Origin: Streptomyces sp. QL37
GTDB taxonomy: Bacteria; Actinomycetota; Actinomycetes; Streptomycetales; Streptomycetaceae
Direction of reading: 5' to 3'
Assembly (NCBI RefSeq): GCF_002941025.1
Contig: NZ_PTJS01000001.1
Coordinates: forward strand, 2,356,001-2,420,000
Length of the DNA: 64,000 nt
The notes under the pieces are model-generated. The model was not told the origin of the DNA. It saw nothing but the letters and a program-made list of their open reading frames with translations, and did no database searches. Numbering within the stretch: the stretch's first letter is position 1; each line of letters opens with the position of its first letter. Positions 1 to 7,985 of the stretch are shown in pieces. Position numbers and translations under genes: made by a program.

Positions 1-4
1 GGGC

Positions 5-1381
5 TTGCTGACGCGGGGACCGGCGCGGCCCTACCGTCGACTGGTGGATCTATGGACTTCTTTGGAACCCGCGTCGACCACGGTGGATCCGGGCAGCAGT
101 ACGACCGTCCGGCTACGGCTGCGGAACACCGGCGACGTCGTCGACGAGTACCGCTTCGAGCCCGTAGGCGACATCGCGCCCTGGATGACCGTGGAGCCGC
201 AGACGGTCCGGCTCTATCCGGGTACGACCGCGACGGTGGAGCTGACGATCGCGCCGCCGCGCACGCCCGACGCGACGGCCGGGGCGAATCCGTACGCGGT
301 GCGGATCACACCGACCGAGCATCCGGAGGCCACCACGGTCCCCGAGGGCAACGTCACGATCACCCCGTTCACCGAGCTCAGGGCCGAGTTGGTCCCTCCC
401 ACGGTCAAGGGGCGTTTCCGGGCCCGGCCCAAGCTGGCCGTCGACAACCTCGGGAACACCAAGCTCACCGCGTCGGTCAGCGGGAGTGACAACGGGGACT
501 CCATCTCGTACGACATCCGCCCGGGCAGCATCCAGGTCGAGCCCGGCCGTGCCGTCTTCGTCGACGCGACGCTGAAGCCGCGGCAGATCACCTGGTTCGG
601 GTCGAAGGAGCAACGGCCCTACACGCTGGCCGTCCAGAGGTCCGGGGCGCAGCCCGTCGACGTGGACGGCACCTACGTCCAGCGGGGGTTCCTGCCGGGG
701 TGGCTCGCCACCGCACTCGGCATCGCCCTGGCTCTCACCATCACGTTCGTCGTCATCTGGCTCGCCTACAAGCCGCAGGTACGCAGCCTCGCCACGGAGA
801 AGGTCGCCGACTCCCCGGTCAGCACCCTGCCGCCGTCCGCTTCGCCACCGGCCCCGCCGTCGCCGCAGGCCGAATCCAAGGCGCCCACTCCGGATCCCAC
901 ACCGGAGAAGGAGGACGACGGTGGGGGCGCGACGGAGAAGCCTCCCGCCGGCGGAGGCGAGGAGCCCGAGAAGCCCCCCGCCCCTGCCCCGGGATCCCAC
1001 ATCATCAGCAAGGCTGCCGGCTTCTGCATCGAGGCCACGGGCCAGGTGAACGGCGAGGCCAGGGACGGCACGCACCTGACGGCCTGGAAGTGCAAGGAGA
1101 AGGACAACCAGAAGTGGGAGTTCCTCGGCGACGGCACCGTCCGCTCGCTGGGTCTGTGCATGGACGTGGCCTGGGGCTCCAAGGAGGACGGCGCAGTGAT
1201 CCAGCTCGCCCGGTGCACCGGCGTTCCGGCTCAGAAGTTCGTGATGAGCGGCGAGGGCGACCTGGTCAATCCGCAGGCCGACAAGTGCGTGGACGTGGAC
1301 GACGGCTACGCCGAGGGATCCGCCCTGCTGCTGTGGACATGCTCGGGCAAGCCCGACCAGAAGTGGCGGATCGAGGGCTGA
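5..1381 (+). CDS. Membrane-anchored protein with C-terminal ricin-type lectin domain (5' end uncertain)
   Basis: The reading frame is open to the window edge, so the true start may lie upstream; in-window starts are TTG at 5 and GTG at 44. The N-terminal ~230 residues are beta-rich, with two Ig-like, Pro/Thr-rich units. One hydrophobic segment follows (about residues 233-255), then a Pro/Ser/Glu-rich linker. From about residue 330 to the end there is a beta-trefoil lectin domain with the repeated QxW-type signature (NQKW, AQKF, DQKW) and paired cysteines. Family knowledge: this N-terminal architecture is common in streptomycetes, often labelled 'hydrolytic protein', but no catalytic residues are visible. 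The likely role is carbohydrate binding at the cell surface. It converges with the esterase gene downstream. Confidence 0.75.
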   Translation: MLTRGPARPYRRLVDLWTSLEPASTTVDPGSSTTVRLRLRNTGDVVDEYRFEPVGDIAPWMTVEPQTVRLYPGTTATVELTIAPPRTPDATAGANPYAVRITPTEHPEATTVPEGNVTITPFTELRAELVPPTVKGRFRARPKLAVDNLGNTKLTASVSGSDNGDSISYDIRPGSIQVEPGRAVFVDATLKPRQITWFGSKEQRPYTLAVQRSGAQPVDVDGTYVQRGFLPGWLATALGIALALTITFVVIWLAYKPQVRSLATEKVADSPVSTLPPSASPPAPPSPQAESKAPTPDPTPEKEDDGGGATEKPPAGGGEEPEKPPAPAPGSHIISKAAGFCIEATGQVNGEARDGTHLTAWKCKEKDNQKWEFLGDGTVRSLGLCMDVAWGSKEDGAVIQLARCTGVPAQKFVMSGEGDLVNPQADKCVDVDDGYAEGSALLLWTCSGKPDQKWRIEG

Positions 1382-1387
1382 CCGGGC

Positions 1388-1432
1388 GGCCCGCGCCGCG
1401 CCGCCGGATGAACGGCGGGGGCGGCGCGGGCC
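1388..1432. terminator. GC-rich hairpin between convergent genes
   Basis: A stem of about 19 bp (GGCCCGCGCCGC... against ...GGCGGCGCGGGCC, with one offset) and a short GATGAA loop lies between two stop codons facing each other. It can serve both genes. There is no U-tract, as is usual in Streptomyces. Confidence 0.6.
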
Positions 1433-1445
1433 GGCTGGTGTGGTG

Positions 1446-2693
1446 TCACCAGTTCTTGTGCTGGACCTCTCCGAGGTCGCAGAAGGTGCAGCCGGGGCTC
1501 AGGAAGTCCTGCGTACGGCGGAAGTCCTCGTCGGCCAGGTGCCATCGGAGCCAGGAGGTGATGATGTGCTGGCCGTTGCGCGTCGCGAGGATGTGGTCGG
1601 TACCGTCGAGGACGTTGAACCACACCGGCACATCGGTGTTGGTGTAGTCGCGTCGCACGTTCTCGGTGGCGAAGTCCTCGTCACCGCCGATGTAGAGGGC
1701 CGGATTGCGCAGGCTGTCGGGACCGTCGCCGTCGAAGGAGCCGCCGGCCACGTGGACGGTGGTCTCCAGCCGCGGCTCGTCGGCCACGTCGAACGTGCCG
1801 ATCGATCCGCGGGAATGGCCGCCGAAGGCCACCTCCGTCAGGTCGAGGTGGGTGTACAGCGGGCTGCTCGGGGCGGCGTTCTGGTCCTCCAGCCAGTCGA
1901 GCGCGTCGACCATGTAGTCGCCGCTGCTGGACGAGACCTCGCTGTAGACGACGAATCCGTGCGAGGCCCACTGGCGCAGCATGTCCTCGTAGGCCGCGGG
2001 GTCCGATCCCGCGCCCGGTCCCCAGACGAAGACCGGGTGGTCCACACCGTCCTGGCCGGCGTCCGTCGGACGGACCAGCCATCCGTCGTCGTCGGGGCCG
2101 GCGGATTCGTCGATGGTCACCGCGTACGGACCGGGCCCGGTCACGTCGTCCACCGGGGGCAGGGATCCGCCCGGAGGGTCGGTCGGGCCTCCGTCGTCCT
2201 CGGCTTCGACGAGCACGTCGTCGACGGTCAGCGTCTCCAGGAGGCTGTTGGCGTTCAGCGAGAACCGCAGCCGCAGGTCGCCTCCGTCGACCGCCGCCGG
2301 CAGGGGGAACGACACCGCGCCCGTGGCGGTGCGCGCCGACTCCAGTGTGGTGAACGGGGCGCCGTCGACCGAGTAGGCCACGGTGAAGGCCTCGCCGGCG
2401 TCCAGACCCGAGGCCGTCCGGGTGTAGGACAGGGCCACGTCGCTCCGACCGGTCAGATCGATGGGCGCGGACACCAGGGACGCCCCGGAGCTCAGCGACC
2501 CGCTCAGCCGGGCCCCGTAGGTCCCGGTCCTGACGGAACCGGAGGCGGTGAAGGTGCCGAGCCCGTCGGAGAAGTCCTCGCTGTAGACCGCGGTGGCCGC
2601 GGAGGCGGGAGCCGCGGTCATACCCGTGGTCACGGCCATGACGCCGACGGCCGCGGCGCCGATTAACCGCAGGTGCCCTCTGATGCGAGACAT
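1446..2693 (-). CDS. Secreted alpha/beta-hydrolase (esterase/PHA depolymerase-like)
   Basis: The 415-aa protein has a Sec signal peptide (basic start, hydrophobic core, cleavage near ASA-A at residues 32-33). A beta-sandwich-like domain follows (about 35-165), then an acidic/Pro linker and an alpha/beta-hydrolase domain (about 180-390). The nucleophile elbow GHSRG puts the catalytic Ser at 294. His367 in DGTDH and Asp338 or Asp340 are the likely triad partners. The C-terminus carries a CTFC cysteine pair. The fold resembles cutinase/PHA-depolymerase-like esterases; the substrate is unknown. The ATG start follows a TTCTGG... leader with a modest RBS (GAAGGGAT). Downstream it converges with the lectin gene. 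Confidence 0.75.
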   Translation of the reverse strand: MSRIRGHLRLIGAAAVGVMAVTTGMTAAPASAATAVYSEDFSDGLGTFTASGSVRTGTYGARLSGSLSSGASLVSAPIDLTGRSDVALSYTRTASGLDAGEAFTVAYSVDGAPFTTLESARTATGAVSFPLPAAVDGGDLRLRFSLNANSLLETLTVDDVLVEAEDDGGPTDPPGGSLPPVDDVTGPGPYAVTIDESAGPDDDGWLVRPTDAGQDGVDHPVFVWGPGAGSDPAAYEDMLRQWASHGFVVYSEVSSSSGDYMVDALDWLEDQNAAPSSPLYTHLDLTEVAFGGHSRGSIGTFDVADEPRLETTVHVAGGSFDGDGPDSLRNPALYIGGDEDFATENVRRDYTNTDVPVWFNVLDGTDHILATRNGQHIITSWLRWHLADEDFRRTQDFLSPGCTFCDLGEVQHKNW

Positions 2694-2872
2694 GGATGGA
2701 TCCCTTCTGGCCGCGCCGGCCGGCTGCGGCGGCGCACCCGTGTCGTTACGCGAGTGATGCCTGCTTCCGATGACCGGGGTGCGTCCCGGCTTCGGCTCAT
2801 GTCGATTGAAGCGGGCGGCGGGAAGGGAGGAATCCGTGAAATCACCGGGCCAGTCCAGCGCCCGGGACCGGG

Positions 2873-2904
2873 AAAGGGCCTCCGACGCGGGTCGGAAGCC
2901 CTTT
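2873..2904 (-). terminator. Terminator of rnpB
   Basis: A 14-bp inverted repeat (AAAGGGC-TCCGAC against GTCGGA-GCCCTTT, one C-A mismatch) with a GCGG loop. It lies about 20 nt beyond the RNase P RNA 3' end on the minus strand, and the stem ends in a T-run in that direction. Confidence 0.7.
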
Positions 2905-2924
2905 CAGTGGTGGAACCGCTGGTG

Positions 2925-3335
2925 GCGGCAGACGAGTCGGGCTGTACGCCGGGTTCTGTCGCCCGGTCGCCTCGCGGCGGCCGGGGAGACGGCCATCCAT
3001 CTAGGACCGGCATTGCTGCCGGTCTCGTGCGGTCTACCCGCGAACTCGGGCGGGCAGCCCTCGGACGTTCGCGCAGGAGCACCGGGGTGCTCCCTCTTGA
3101 CCTTGCTCCGGGTGGGGTTTACCTAGCCGCCTGAGTCGCCTCAGGCGCTGGTGGTCTCTTACACCACCGTTTCACCCTTACCGGGGACCGAGGTCCCCGG
3201 CGGTCTGTTTTCTGTGGCACTGTCCCGCGGGTCACCCCGGGTGGCCGTTAGCCATCACCCTGCCCTGTGGAGCCCGGACGTTCCTCGGGAGGATCCGGGG
3301 ATCCTCACGCGGCCGTCCGCCCGGCTCGTCTGCCG
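2925..3335 (-). ncRNA. rnpB: RNase P RNA, bacterial type A
   Basis: The catalytic RNA of RNase P matures tRNA 5' ends. Read on the minus strand, the conserved core is present: the GAACGTCCGGGCTCCACAGG block, the nearby AGGGTGATGGCTAACG block, the GACAGTGCCACAGAAAACAG block, GGTAAGGGTGAAACGG, and the 3' block with GACAGAACCCGGCGTACAG. The ends pair as helix P1 (GCAGACGAG with CTCGTCTGC), which sets the boundaries to within a few nucleotides. The length of about 411 nt is normal for Streptomyces. A terminator hairpin follows at once. Confidence 0.97.
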
Positions 3336-3346
3336 TGGTGACCATG

Positions 3347-3880
3347 CTACCCGGCGGGGCCGGCGGTGAAGGCCGCGATGCCGGCCTCCCAGGCCGCCGA
3401 GAGATCGGCGCCCGGGGGGAAGCGGCCGTTGAGCTCCAGGACCACCATTCCGTGGGCGAAGGCCCAGGCCGCCCTGGCCCGGTCCTCGTCACCCCCGGCG
3501 GCACGGAACAGCGGCGCCGCCGCGGCGTCCGCCGCGCCCGTGGCGGGGAGGGTGCGGCCCATGGTGAGGAGGTAGAGGTGCGGGTGGGCCAGGGCGTAGG
3601 TGCGGTACGCGGTGGCGAGCGCGGAGAAGGAGCCCGGGGCCGCCGCCTCGGCCGCCGCCAGGACCCCGGCGGTCTCCCGGAGCATCTCGGTGGCCAGCGC
3701 CGCCACCACGGAGGACTTGTCCGGAAAGTGCTTGTACAGGGACGGTGCCTTGACGCCCACCCTGTCCGCCAGCCGGCGCATGGTCAGCGCTTCGGGGCCC
3801 TCCGCCTCCAGCAGGACGCGCGCGGCGGCGATGATCTGCCGGGGCCGGCCGGCCGCGGGGGCGGTGGCGAGGTCAGTCAC
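3347..3880 (-). CDS. TetR/AcrR-family transcriptional regulator
   Basis: The 177-aa protein has a typical N-terminal TetR helix-turn-helix: LTMRRLADRVGVKAPSLYKHF at about residues 32-52. The C-terminal ligand domain ends in the WAFAHGMVVLELNGRF segment seen in the WHG / TetR_C_33-type subgroup. It starts at ATG 3880. The gene ends just before rnpB; the truncated RNB gene lies upstream on the same strand, with about 80 nt between. No ligand can be read from the sequence, and no clear palindromic operator was seen in its short upstream region. Confidence 0.85.
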   Translation of the reverse strand: MTDLATAPAAGRPRQIIAAARVLLEAEGPEALTMRRLADRVGVKAPSLYKHFPDKSSVVAALATEMLRETAGVLAAAEAAAPGSFSALATAYRTYALAHPHLYLLTMGRTLPATGAADAAAAPLFRAAGGDEDRARAAWAFAHGMVVLELNGRFPPGADLSAAWEAGIAAFTAGPAG

Positions 3881-3961
3881 GCATGAGACCTTCCCTGGTA
3901 CGGAGTCGCTACGCAGTCCGCAGCCGAGGACGTGATCGTACGAGATGCGGACAAGCCGCCC

Positions 3962-4282
3962 TCACTCGGGCGCGAACAGCACCTTCGACGAGCCGGGGTC
4001 GGCCTGGACGAGGCGGGCCCGCAGCCGTCCGCCGAGGGGAAGGAGGGCTTCGGACTCGATCCGGGCGACGATCGCCGGCTCCTCGATGTGCGCGGGGTCG
4101 ATCGTGAAGAACGGCAGATCCGTGGCGTCCAGGTGGCCGGAGACGTCCGGGGCCTTCGCCGCCCCCGCCGCTTCGGCGAGGACGGCGGCCGGGAAGGCCG
4201 TGGGCAGGCCGAGCCGGGCGCGCAGGGCCGCCCGCAGCGGGGTGCCGTCTGCGCCGGTCATGTGGAGGTGGCGGCGGGGCAT
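3962..4282 (-). pseudogene. Internally deleted RNB-family ribonuclease (N- and C-terminal ends joined in frame)
   Basis: The 106-residue frame begins MPRRHLHMTG and reaches TDLPFFTIDP at about residues 54-63. In full-length actinobacterial RNB-domain ribonucleases (about 480 aa) that segment opens the catalytic domain. Here it jumps straight to HIEEPAIVARIE... and ends LVQADPGSSKVLFAPE, which resembles the extreme C-terminus of the same family. The central ~370 residues, including all catalytic aspartates, are absent and the frame is kept. I infer a large in-frame deletion, so the product cannot be a nuclease. The assignment of both ends rests on remembered family sequence, not on an alignment. 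Confidence 0.7.
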
Positions 4283-4417
4283 GTCATCGAGCGTAGGCCG
4301 GGGCGGTGGGGTCGGCATCCCGGTCTCCGGGGCGGGCTCCGGGTGGACCGGCCCGTACCCTTGCCGGGGGCTCCCACGCGCCGCGGAGCCCTGTGCCGCG
4401 TGTGAAGGAGAACCCCC

Positions 4418-5218
4418 GTGCTCGTGCTGTTGCCGCCCTCCGAAGGTAAGGCCGCTTCGGGGCGCGGGGCACCGCTGAAGCCGGAGTCCCTGTCCCTGCC
4501 GGGCCTCGCCGACGCCCGGGCCGCGGTCCTGGACGAGCTGGTCGAGCTCTCGATGGCGGACGAGGAGAAGGCCCGCGAGGTGCTGGGCCTGAGCGAGGGG
4601 CTGCGCGGCGAGATCGCGAAGAACGCGGAGCTGCGCACGGCCGGGACCCGGCCCGCCGGGGAGATCTACACGGGGGTGCTGTACGACGCCCTGGGCCTGG
4701 ACTCGCTGGACGCGGCGGCCAAGCGGCGCGCCGGGAAGTCGCTGCTGGTCTTCTCCGGGCTGTGGGGCGCGGTGCGGGTGAGTGACCGGATCCCCTCGTA
4801 CCGCTGCTCGATGGGGGTGAGGCTGCCGGGCCTCGGCGCCTTGAACGCGTACTGGCGCGCCCCGATGGCGTCGGTGATGCCGGAGGCGGCCGGGGAAGGG
4901 CTGGTCCTGGATCTGCGCTCGTCCGCGTACGCCGGGGCGTGGAAGCCCTCGGGCGAGGTCGCGGAGCGCACGGCGAGTGTGCGGGTGCTCCAGTCCCAGA
5001 TGGTGGACGGGGTGGAGAAGCGGTCCGTGGTCAGCCACTTCAACAAGGCGACGAAGGGCCGGCTGGTCCGCGATCTGCTGCTGGCCGGGGCCGCCCCCAA
5101 GGGCCCGGCCGAGCTGGTGGAGGCGGTGCGCGACCTCGGCTACGTGGTGGAGGCGCGGGCCCCGGAGCGTGCGGGGCGGCCGTGGGCACTCGATGTGGTG
5201 GTCACCGAGATCCACTGA
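4418..5218 (+). CDS. yaaA: Peroxide stress protein YaaA family (DUF328/UPF0246)
   Basis: The 266-aa protein starts MLVLLPPSEGKA, the hallmark N-terminus of the YaaA family. It keeps the inner signatures YTGVLYDALG, FSGLWGAVRVSDRIPSYR and the C-terminal HFNKATKGRLVRDLL. Family knowledge: E. coli YaaA lowers free iron during H2O2 stress and binds DNA. The start is GTG 4418, with a strong GAAGGAG Shine-Dalgarno sequence at 4404-4410. It runs divergently from the RNB remnant and is followed 83 nt later by eda. Confidence 0.92.
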   Translation: MLVLLPPSEGKAASGRGAPLKPESLSLPGLADARAAVLDELVELSMADEEKAREVLGLSEGLRGEIAKNAELRTAGTRPAGEIYTGVLYDALGLDSLDAAAKRRAGKSLLVFSGLWGAVRVSDRIPSYRCSMGVRLPGLGALNAYWRAPMASVMPEAAGEGLVLDLRSSAYAGAWKPSGEVAERTASVRVLQSQMVDGVEKRSVVSHFNKATKGRLVRDLLLAGAAPKGPAELVEAVRDLGYVVEARAPERAGRPWALDVVVTEIH

Positions 5219-5252
5219 TCCACCCGCAGGCCACCGCGGAGTCGTTGCAGCA

Positions 5253-5272
5253 TGCGCAACGCACGTTGCGCA
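5253..5272. promoter_or_regulatory. Perfect palindrome upstream of eda, candidate IclR/GntR-type operator
   Basis: TGCGCAACG-CA-CGTTGCGCA is a perfect 9-bp inverted repeat with a 2-nt spacer, 29 nt before the eda start. A further GTTGCA half-site lies just upstream at 5244. GTTGCGCAAC-like sites are typical of several actinobacterial IclR and GntR regulators. The cognate regulator cannot be named from this window. Confidence 0.5.
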
Positions 5273-5301
5273 GTGTGCGGTTCTCGCGGCAGGATGGTCC
5301 C

Positions 5302-5949
5302 ATGACCTCCTCCGCGCCCGCCGCCGTGTCCACTTCCGTCCTGGACCTCGCCCCCGTCGTCCCCGTCGTCGTGCTGGAGGACGCGGCCGACGCGGTGCCG
5401 CTGGCGCGCGCACTCGTGGCGGGCGGGCTGCCCGCGATCGAGGTCACGCTGCGGACGGCCGCCGCACTCGACTCGATCCGGGCGATCGCCGCGGAGGTCC
5501 CCGACGCCGTGGTCGGCGCCGGCACGGTGATCTCCCCGGCGCACGTGACGGCCACGGTCGCGGCCGGAGCGCGCTTCCTGGTCAGCCCCGGCTGGACGGA
5601 CGCCCTGCTGGACGCGATGAAGGCGTCGGGCGTGCCGTTCCTGCCGGGCGTCTCGACGACGTCCGAGGTGGTCGCGCTGCTGGAGCGCGGCGTCACGGAG
5701 ATGAAGTTCTTCCCCGCCGAGGCTGCGGGCGGCACCGCCTACCTGAAGGCGCTGGCGTCACCGCTCCCCCAGGCCCGGTTCTGCCCGACGGGCGGGGTCT
5801 CGCTCGCCTCCGCGCCGTCGTACCTGGCACTGCCCAACGTGGGCTGCGTGGGCGGCAGTTGGATGGTCCCCGGCGACGCGGTGGCCGCGAAGGACTGGGC
5901 GCGCGTGGAACGGCTGGCCGCCGAGGCGTCCGCGCTGGGCCGCGCCTGA
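5302..5949 (+). CDS. eda: 2-dehydro-3-deoxy-phosphogluconate aldolase (KDPG/KHG aldolase)
   Basis: A 215-aa class I aldolase that cleaves KDPG to pyruvate and glyceraldehyde-3-phosphate (Entner-Doudoroff and sugar-acid catabolism). Family motifs are in order: VVVLEDA, GGLPAIEVTLRT with the catalytic Glu, VGAGTV, FLVSPGW, LPGVSTTSEV, and EMKFFPAE with the Schiff-base Lys. TGGVSL and GGSWMVP near the C-terminus bind phosphate. The start is ATG 5302; the longer upstream frame is yaaA read out of frame. The palindrome at 5253-5272 suggests substrate-induced control. The gene converges with the RNase H/phosphatase gene. Confidence 0.95.
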   Translation: MTSSAPAAVSTSVLDLAPVVPVVVLEDAADAVPLARALVAGGLPAIEVTLRTAAALDSIRAIAAEVPDAVVGAGTVISPAHVTATVAAGARFLVSPGWTDALLDAMKASGVPFLPGVSTTSEVVALLERGVTEMKFFPAEAAGGTAYLKALASPLPQARFCPTGGVSLASAPSYLALPNVGCVGGSWMVPGDAVAAKDWARVERLAAEASALGRA

Positions 5950-5979
5950 GCCCCACCGGGCCCGGCGCGCTTCCCGCGA

Positions 5980-7242
5980 CTACCGCAGGTGTGAGGTGTC
6001 GTTGAGGAGCCTCAGCGAGGGGTTCCCGTCCGCGTAGTACGCCACCGTCGAGACGGACGCGGGCGAGAGCTCCATGCGGAACAGCGACTCGGGCGGTGCG
6101 CCCAGCGCGAGCCTGACCAGGGTCTTGATCGGGGTGACGTGCGTGACCAGGAGCGCCGTACGGCCCGCGTAGCGGGCGATCAGCCGGTCGCGCGTCACCG
6201 ACACCCGCTCCGCCACCTCGGCGAAGCTCTCGCCGCCACCCGTGGGGGCCGCGTCGGGGGAAGCCAGCCAGGCGGTGAGGTCGGAGCCGTGACGCTCCCG
6301 CACCTCGCCGAAGGTGAGCCCCTCCCAGACCCCGAAGTCGGTCTCGCGCAGGCCTTCCTCGATACGGACCTCAAGGCCGAGCCTGGCCGCCACGGCCTCC
6401 GCCGTCTCACGGCAGCGCCGCAGCGGGGAGCTCACGACCTCCTGGACGGTGCCCCGGGCGGCGAACGCCTCCGCCGCGCACGCGGCCTGGTGACGTCCGG
6501 TCTCCGAGAGCTGCGGATCGCTGCCGCCGCTCCCCGAGAACCGCTTCTCGGGGGTGAGGGCCGTCTCGCCGTGCCGGAGCAGGATGAAGGTGGCGGGCGC
6601 GCCCAGGTCGGGTGCGCTCCCCCAGCCCACCTGCGGGGTCGCCGACGCGCTCTGCGGGGCGGCCTCCGAGGGGCGGGCGGCCGCCATGGCGGCGCGGACC
6701 TTCGCCGCGCCCGCCGCCGCGTCGCCGGGCGGTCCTGACCGGGGCGGCGGATCCGGGACGACCAGGGTGCGCACCGTCTCCACGTCGGCCGTCGAGGCCG
6801 CCGGGTCCCACTGCTCGCCCCGCTTGCCCGCGTCCATCGCCTCGTTGGCGAGCCGGTCGGCGTGCTTGTTCTCCGCGCGCGGGATCCACTCGTACGTGAC
6901 CGAGGAGGCCGGCAGGATGCGCGCGGCCTCCGCGGCGAGCGGCTTCATGCCGGGGTGCTTGATCTGCCAGCGGCCCGACATCTGCTCGACCACCAGCTTG
7001 GAGTCCATCCGGACACGGACCTTCACGTCCGTGTCCGGGAAGAGCTCCTTCACCGCCTTCAGACCGGCGATCAGGCCCTTGTACTCGGCGACGTTGTTCG
7101 TCGCGACGCCGATGTACTCGGCCTTCTCGGCGAGGGTGCGGCCGTCGGCCGGGTCGACGACGACAGCGCCGTAACCCGCGGGTCCCGGATTGCCCCGGGA
7201 GCCCCCGTCGGCCTCGACGACCAGCTGGCGGGGAGCGGACAT
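5980..7242 (-). CDS. Bifunctional RNase H / histidine phosphatase (CobC-like) protein
   Basis: A 420-aa fusion. Residues 1-140 form a type-I RNase H-like domain with the DGGSRGNPGPAGYG motif (Asp12), Glu53, Asp80 in MDSK and Asp129 in HADRLAN. After a linker of about 75 residues, a histidine phosphatase (phosphoglycerate-mutase-like) domain begins with LLRHGETALT (RHG at 223-225) and continues to VTHVTPIK. The fusion is conserved in actinobacteria; the mycobacterial orthologue (Rv2228c type) has RNase H and alpha-ribazole phosphatase activity, so a part in cobalamin synthesis is possible. Its ATG overlaps the preceding gene's stop (TAATG), so it is translated as the third gene of the Nif3 operon. 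Confidence 0.93.
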   Translation of the reverse strand: MSAPRQLVVEADGGSRGNPGPAGYGAVVVDPADGRTLAEKAEYIGVATNNVAEYKGLIAGLKAVKELFPDTDVKVRVRMDSKLVVEQMSGRWQIKHPGMKPLAAEAARILPASSVTYEWIPRAENKHADRLANEAMDAGKRGEQWDPAASTADVETVRTLVVPDPPPRSGPPGDAAAGAAKVRAAMAAARPSEAAPQSASATPQVGWGSAPDLGAPATFILLRHGETALTPEKRFSGSGGSDPQLSETGRHQAACAAEAFAARGTVQEVVSSPLRRCRETAEAVAARLGLEVRIEEGLRETDFGVWEGLTFGEVRERHGSDLTAWLASPDAAPTGGGESFAEVAERVSVTRDRLIARYAGRTALLVTHVTPIKTLVRLALGAPPESLFRMELSPASVSTVAYYADGNPSLRLLNDTSHLR

Positions 7243-7985
7243 TACAGGCCCGACTCCGAGGTGCGTACGAGGATGCGGTGGCAGTTCTCGCAGCGCAGCA
7301 CGGTGTCGGGGGACGCGGCCTTCACGTCGTTGACCTCGGTGATGTTCAGCTCCAGGCGGCAGCCCTCGCAGCGGCGCTGGTAGAGCCGTGCGGCGCCGAC
7401 GCCGCCCTGCTGGGCGCGCAGCTTGTCGTACAGCTTGAGCAGGTCGGCGGGGACGGCACCCGCGACGACCTCGCGGTCCTTGGCCACGGTGGCGGCCTCG
7501 GTGTCGAGCTCCTGGGAGGCCGCGTCCCGGCGGGCGGTCGCGTCGTCGACCTTGGCCTGCACCGCGCTCACGCGCTCGGTCAGCTCGGCGACGCGCTCCT
7601 GGGCGGACTCGCGGCGCTCCATGATCTCGAGGACGACGTCCTCCAGGTCGCCCTGGCGCTTGGCCAGCGAGGTGATCTCACGCTGGAGGCTCTCCAGGTC
7701 CTTCGGCGAGGAGACCGCGCCGGAGTCGAGCCGCTGCTGGTCGCGGACGGCGCGCTGGCGCACCTGGTCGACGTCCTGCTCCGCCTTGGTCTGCTCGCGG
7801 GTGGTGTCGCTCTCCTCGGTCTGCGAGGCCACCAGCAGGTCGCGGAGCTGCGCGAGGTCGCTGTTGAGCGACTCCAGCTCGGCGTGCTCGGGCAGCGAGG
7901 TGCGCTTGTGGGAGAGCTGCGACAGACGTACGTCGAGTGCCTGGACTTCGAGGAGTCGGATCTGGTCGGCGGGCGCGGCGTTCAG
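7242..7985 (-). CDS. Coiled-coil zinc-ribbon protein (DUF164 / CT398 family)
   Basis: The 247-aa protein has a long heptad-rich coiled coil (about residues 5-175) and a C-terminal zinc ribbon: CEGC and CENC, about 22 residues apart. I place the start at CTG 7985. The start codon sits in CTGA, overlapping the Nif3 stop by 4 nt; a GGAG Shine-Dalgarno sequence lies about 8 nt upstream, and the N-terminus (NAAPADQIRLL) is the family's usual one. No ATG, GTG or TTG nearby gives a better start. Structurally related proteins act as docking or chaperone-like factors; no activity is established. It lies between nif3 and the RNase H gene in one operon. Confidence 0.88.
   Translation of the reverse strand: MNAAPADQIRLLEVQALDVRLSQLSHKRTSLPEHAELESLNSDLAQLRDLLVASQTEESDTTREQTKAEQDVDQVRQRAVRDQQRLDSGAVSSPKDLESLQREITSLAKRQGDLEDVVLEIMERRESAQERVAELTERVSAVQAKVDDATARRDAASQELDTEAATVAKDREVVAGAVPADLLKLYDKLRAQQGGVGAARLYQRRCEGCRLELNITEVNDVKAASPDTVLRCENCHRILVRTSESGL

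Noticed and set aside
1440..2666. 408-codon plus-strand frame
   Set aside because: Antisense to the secreted esterase, which has a signal peptide and catalytic triad.
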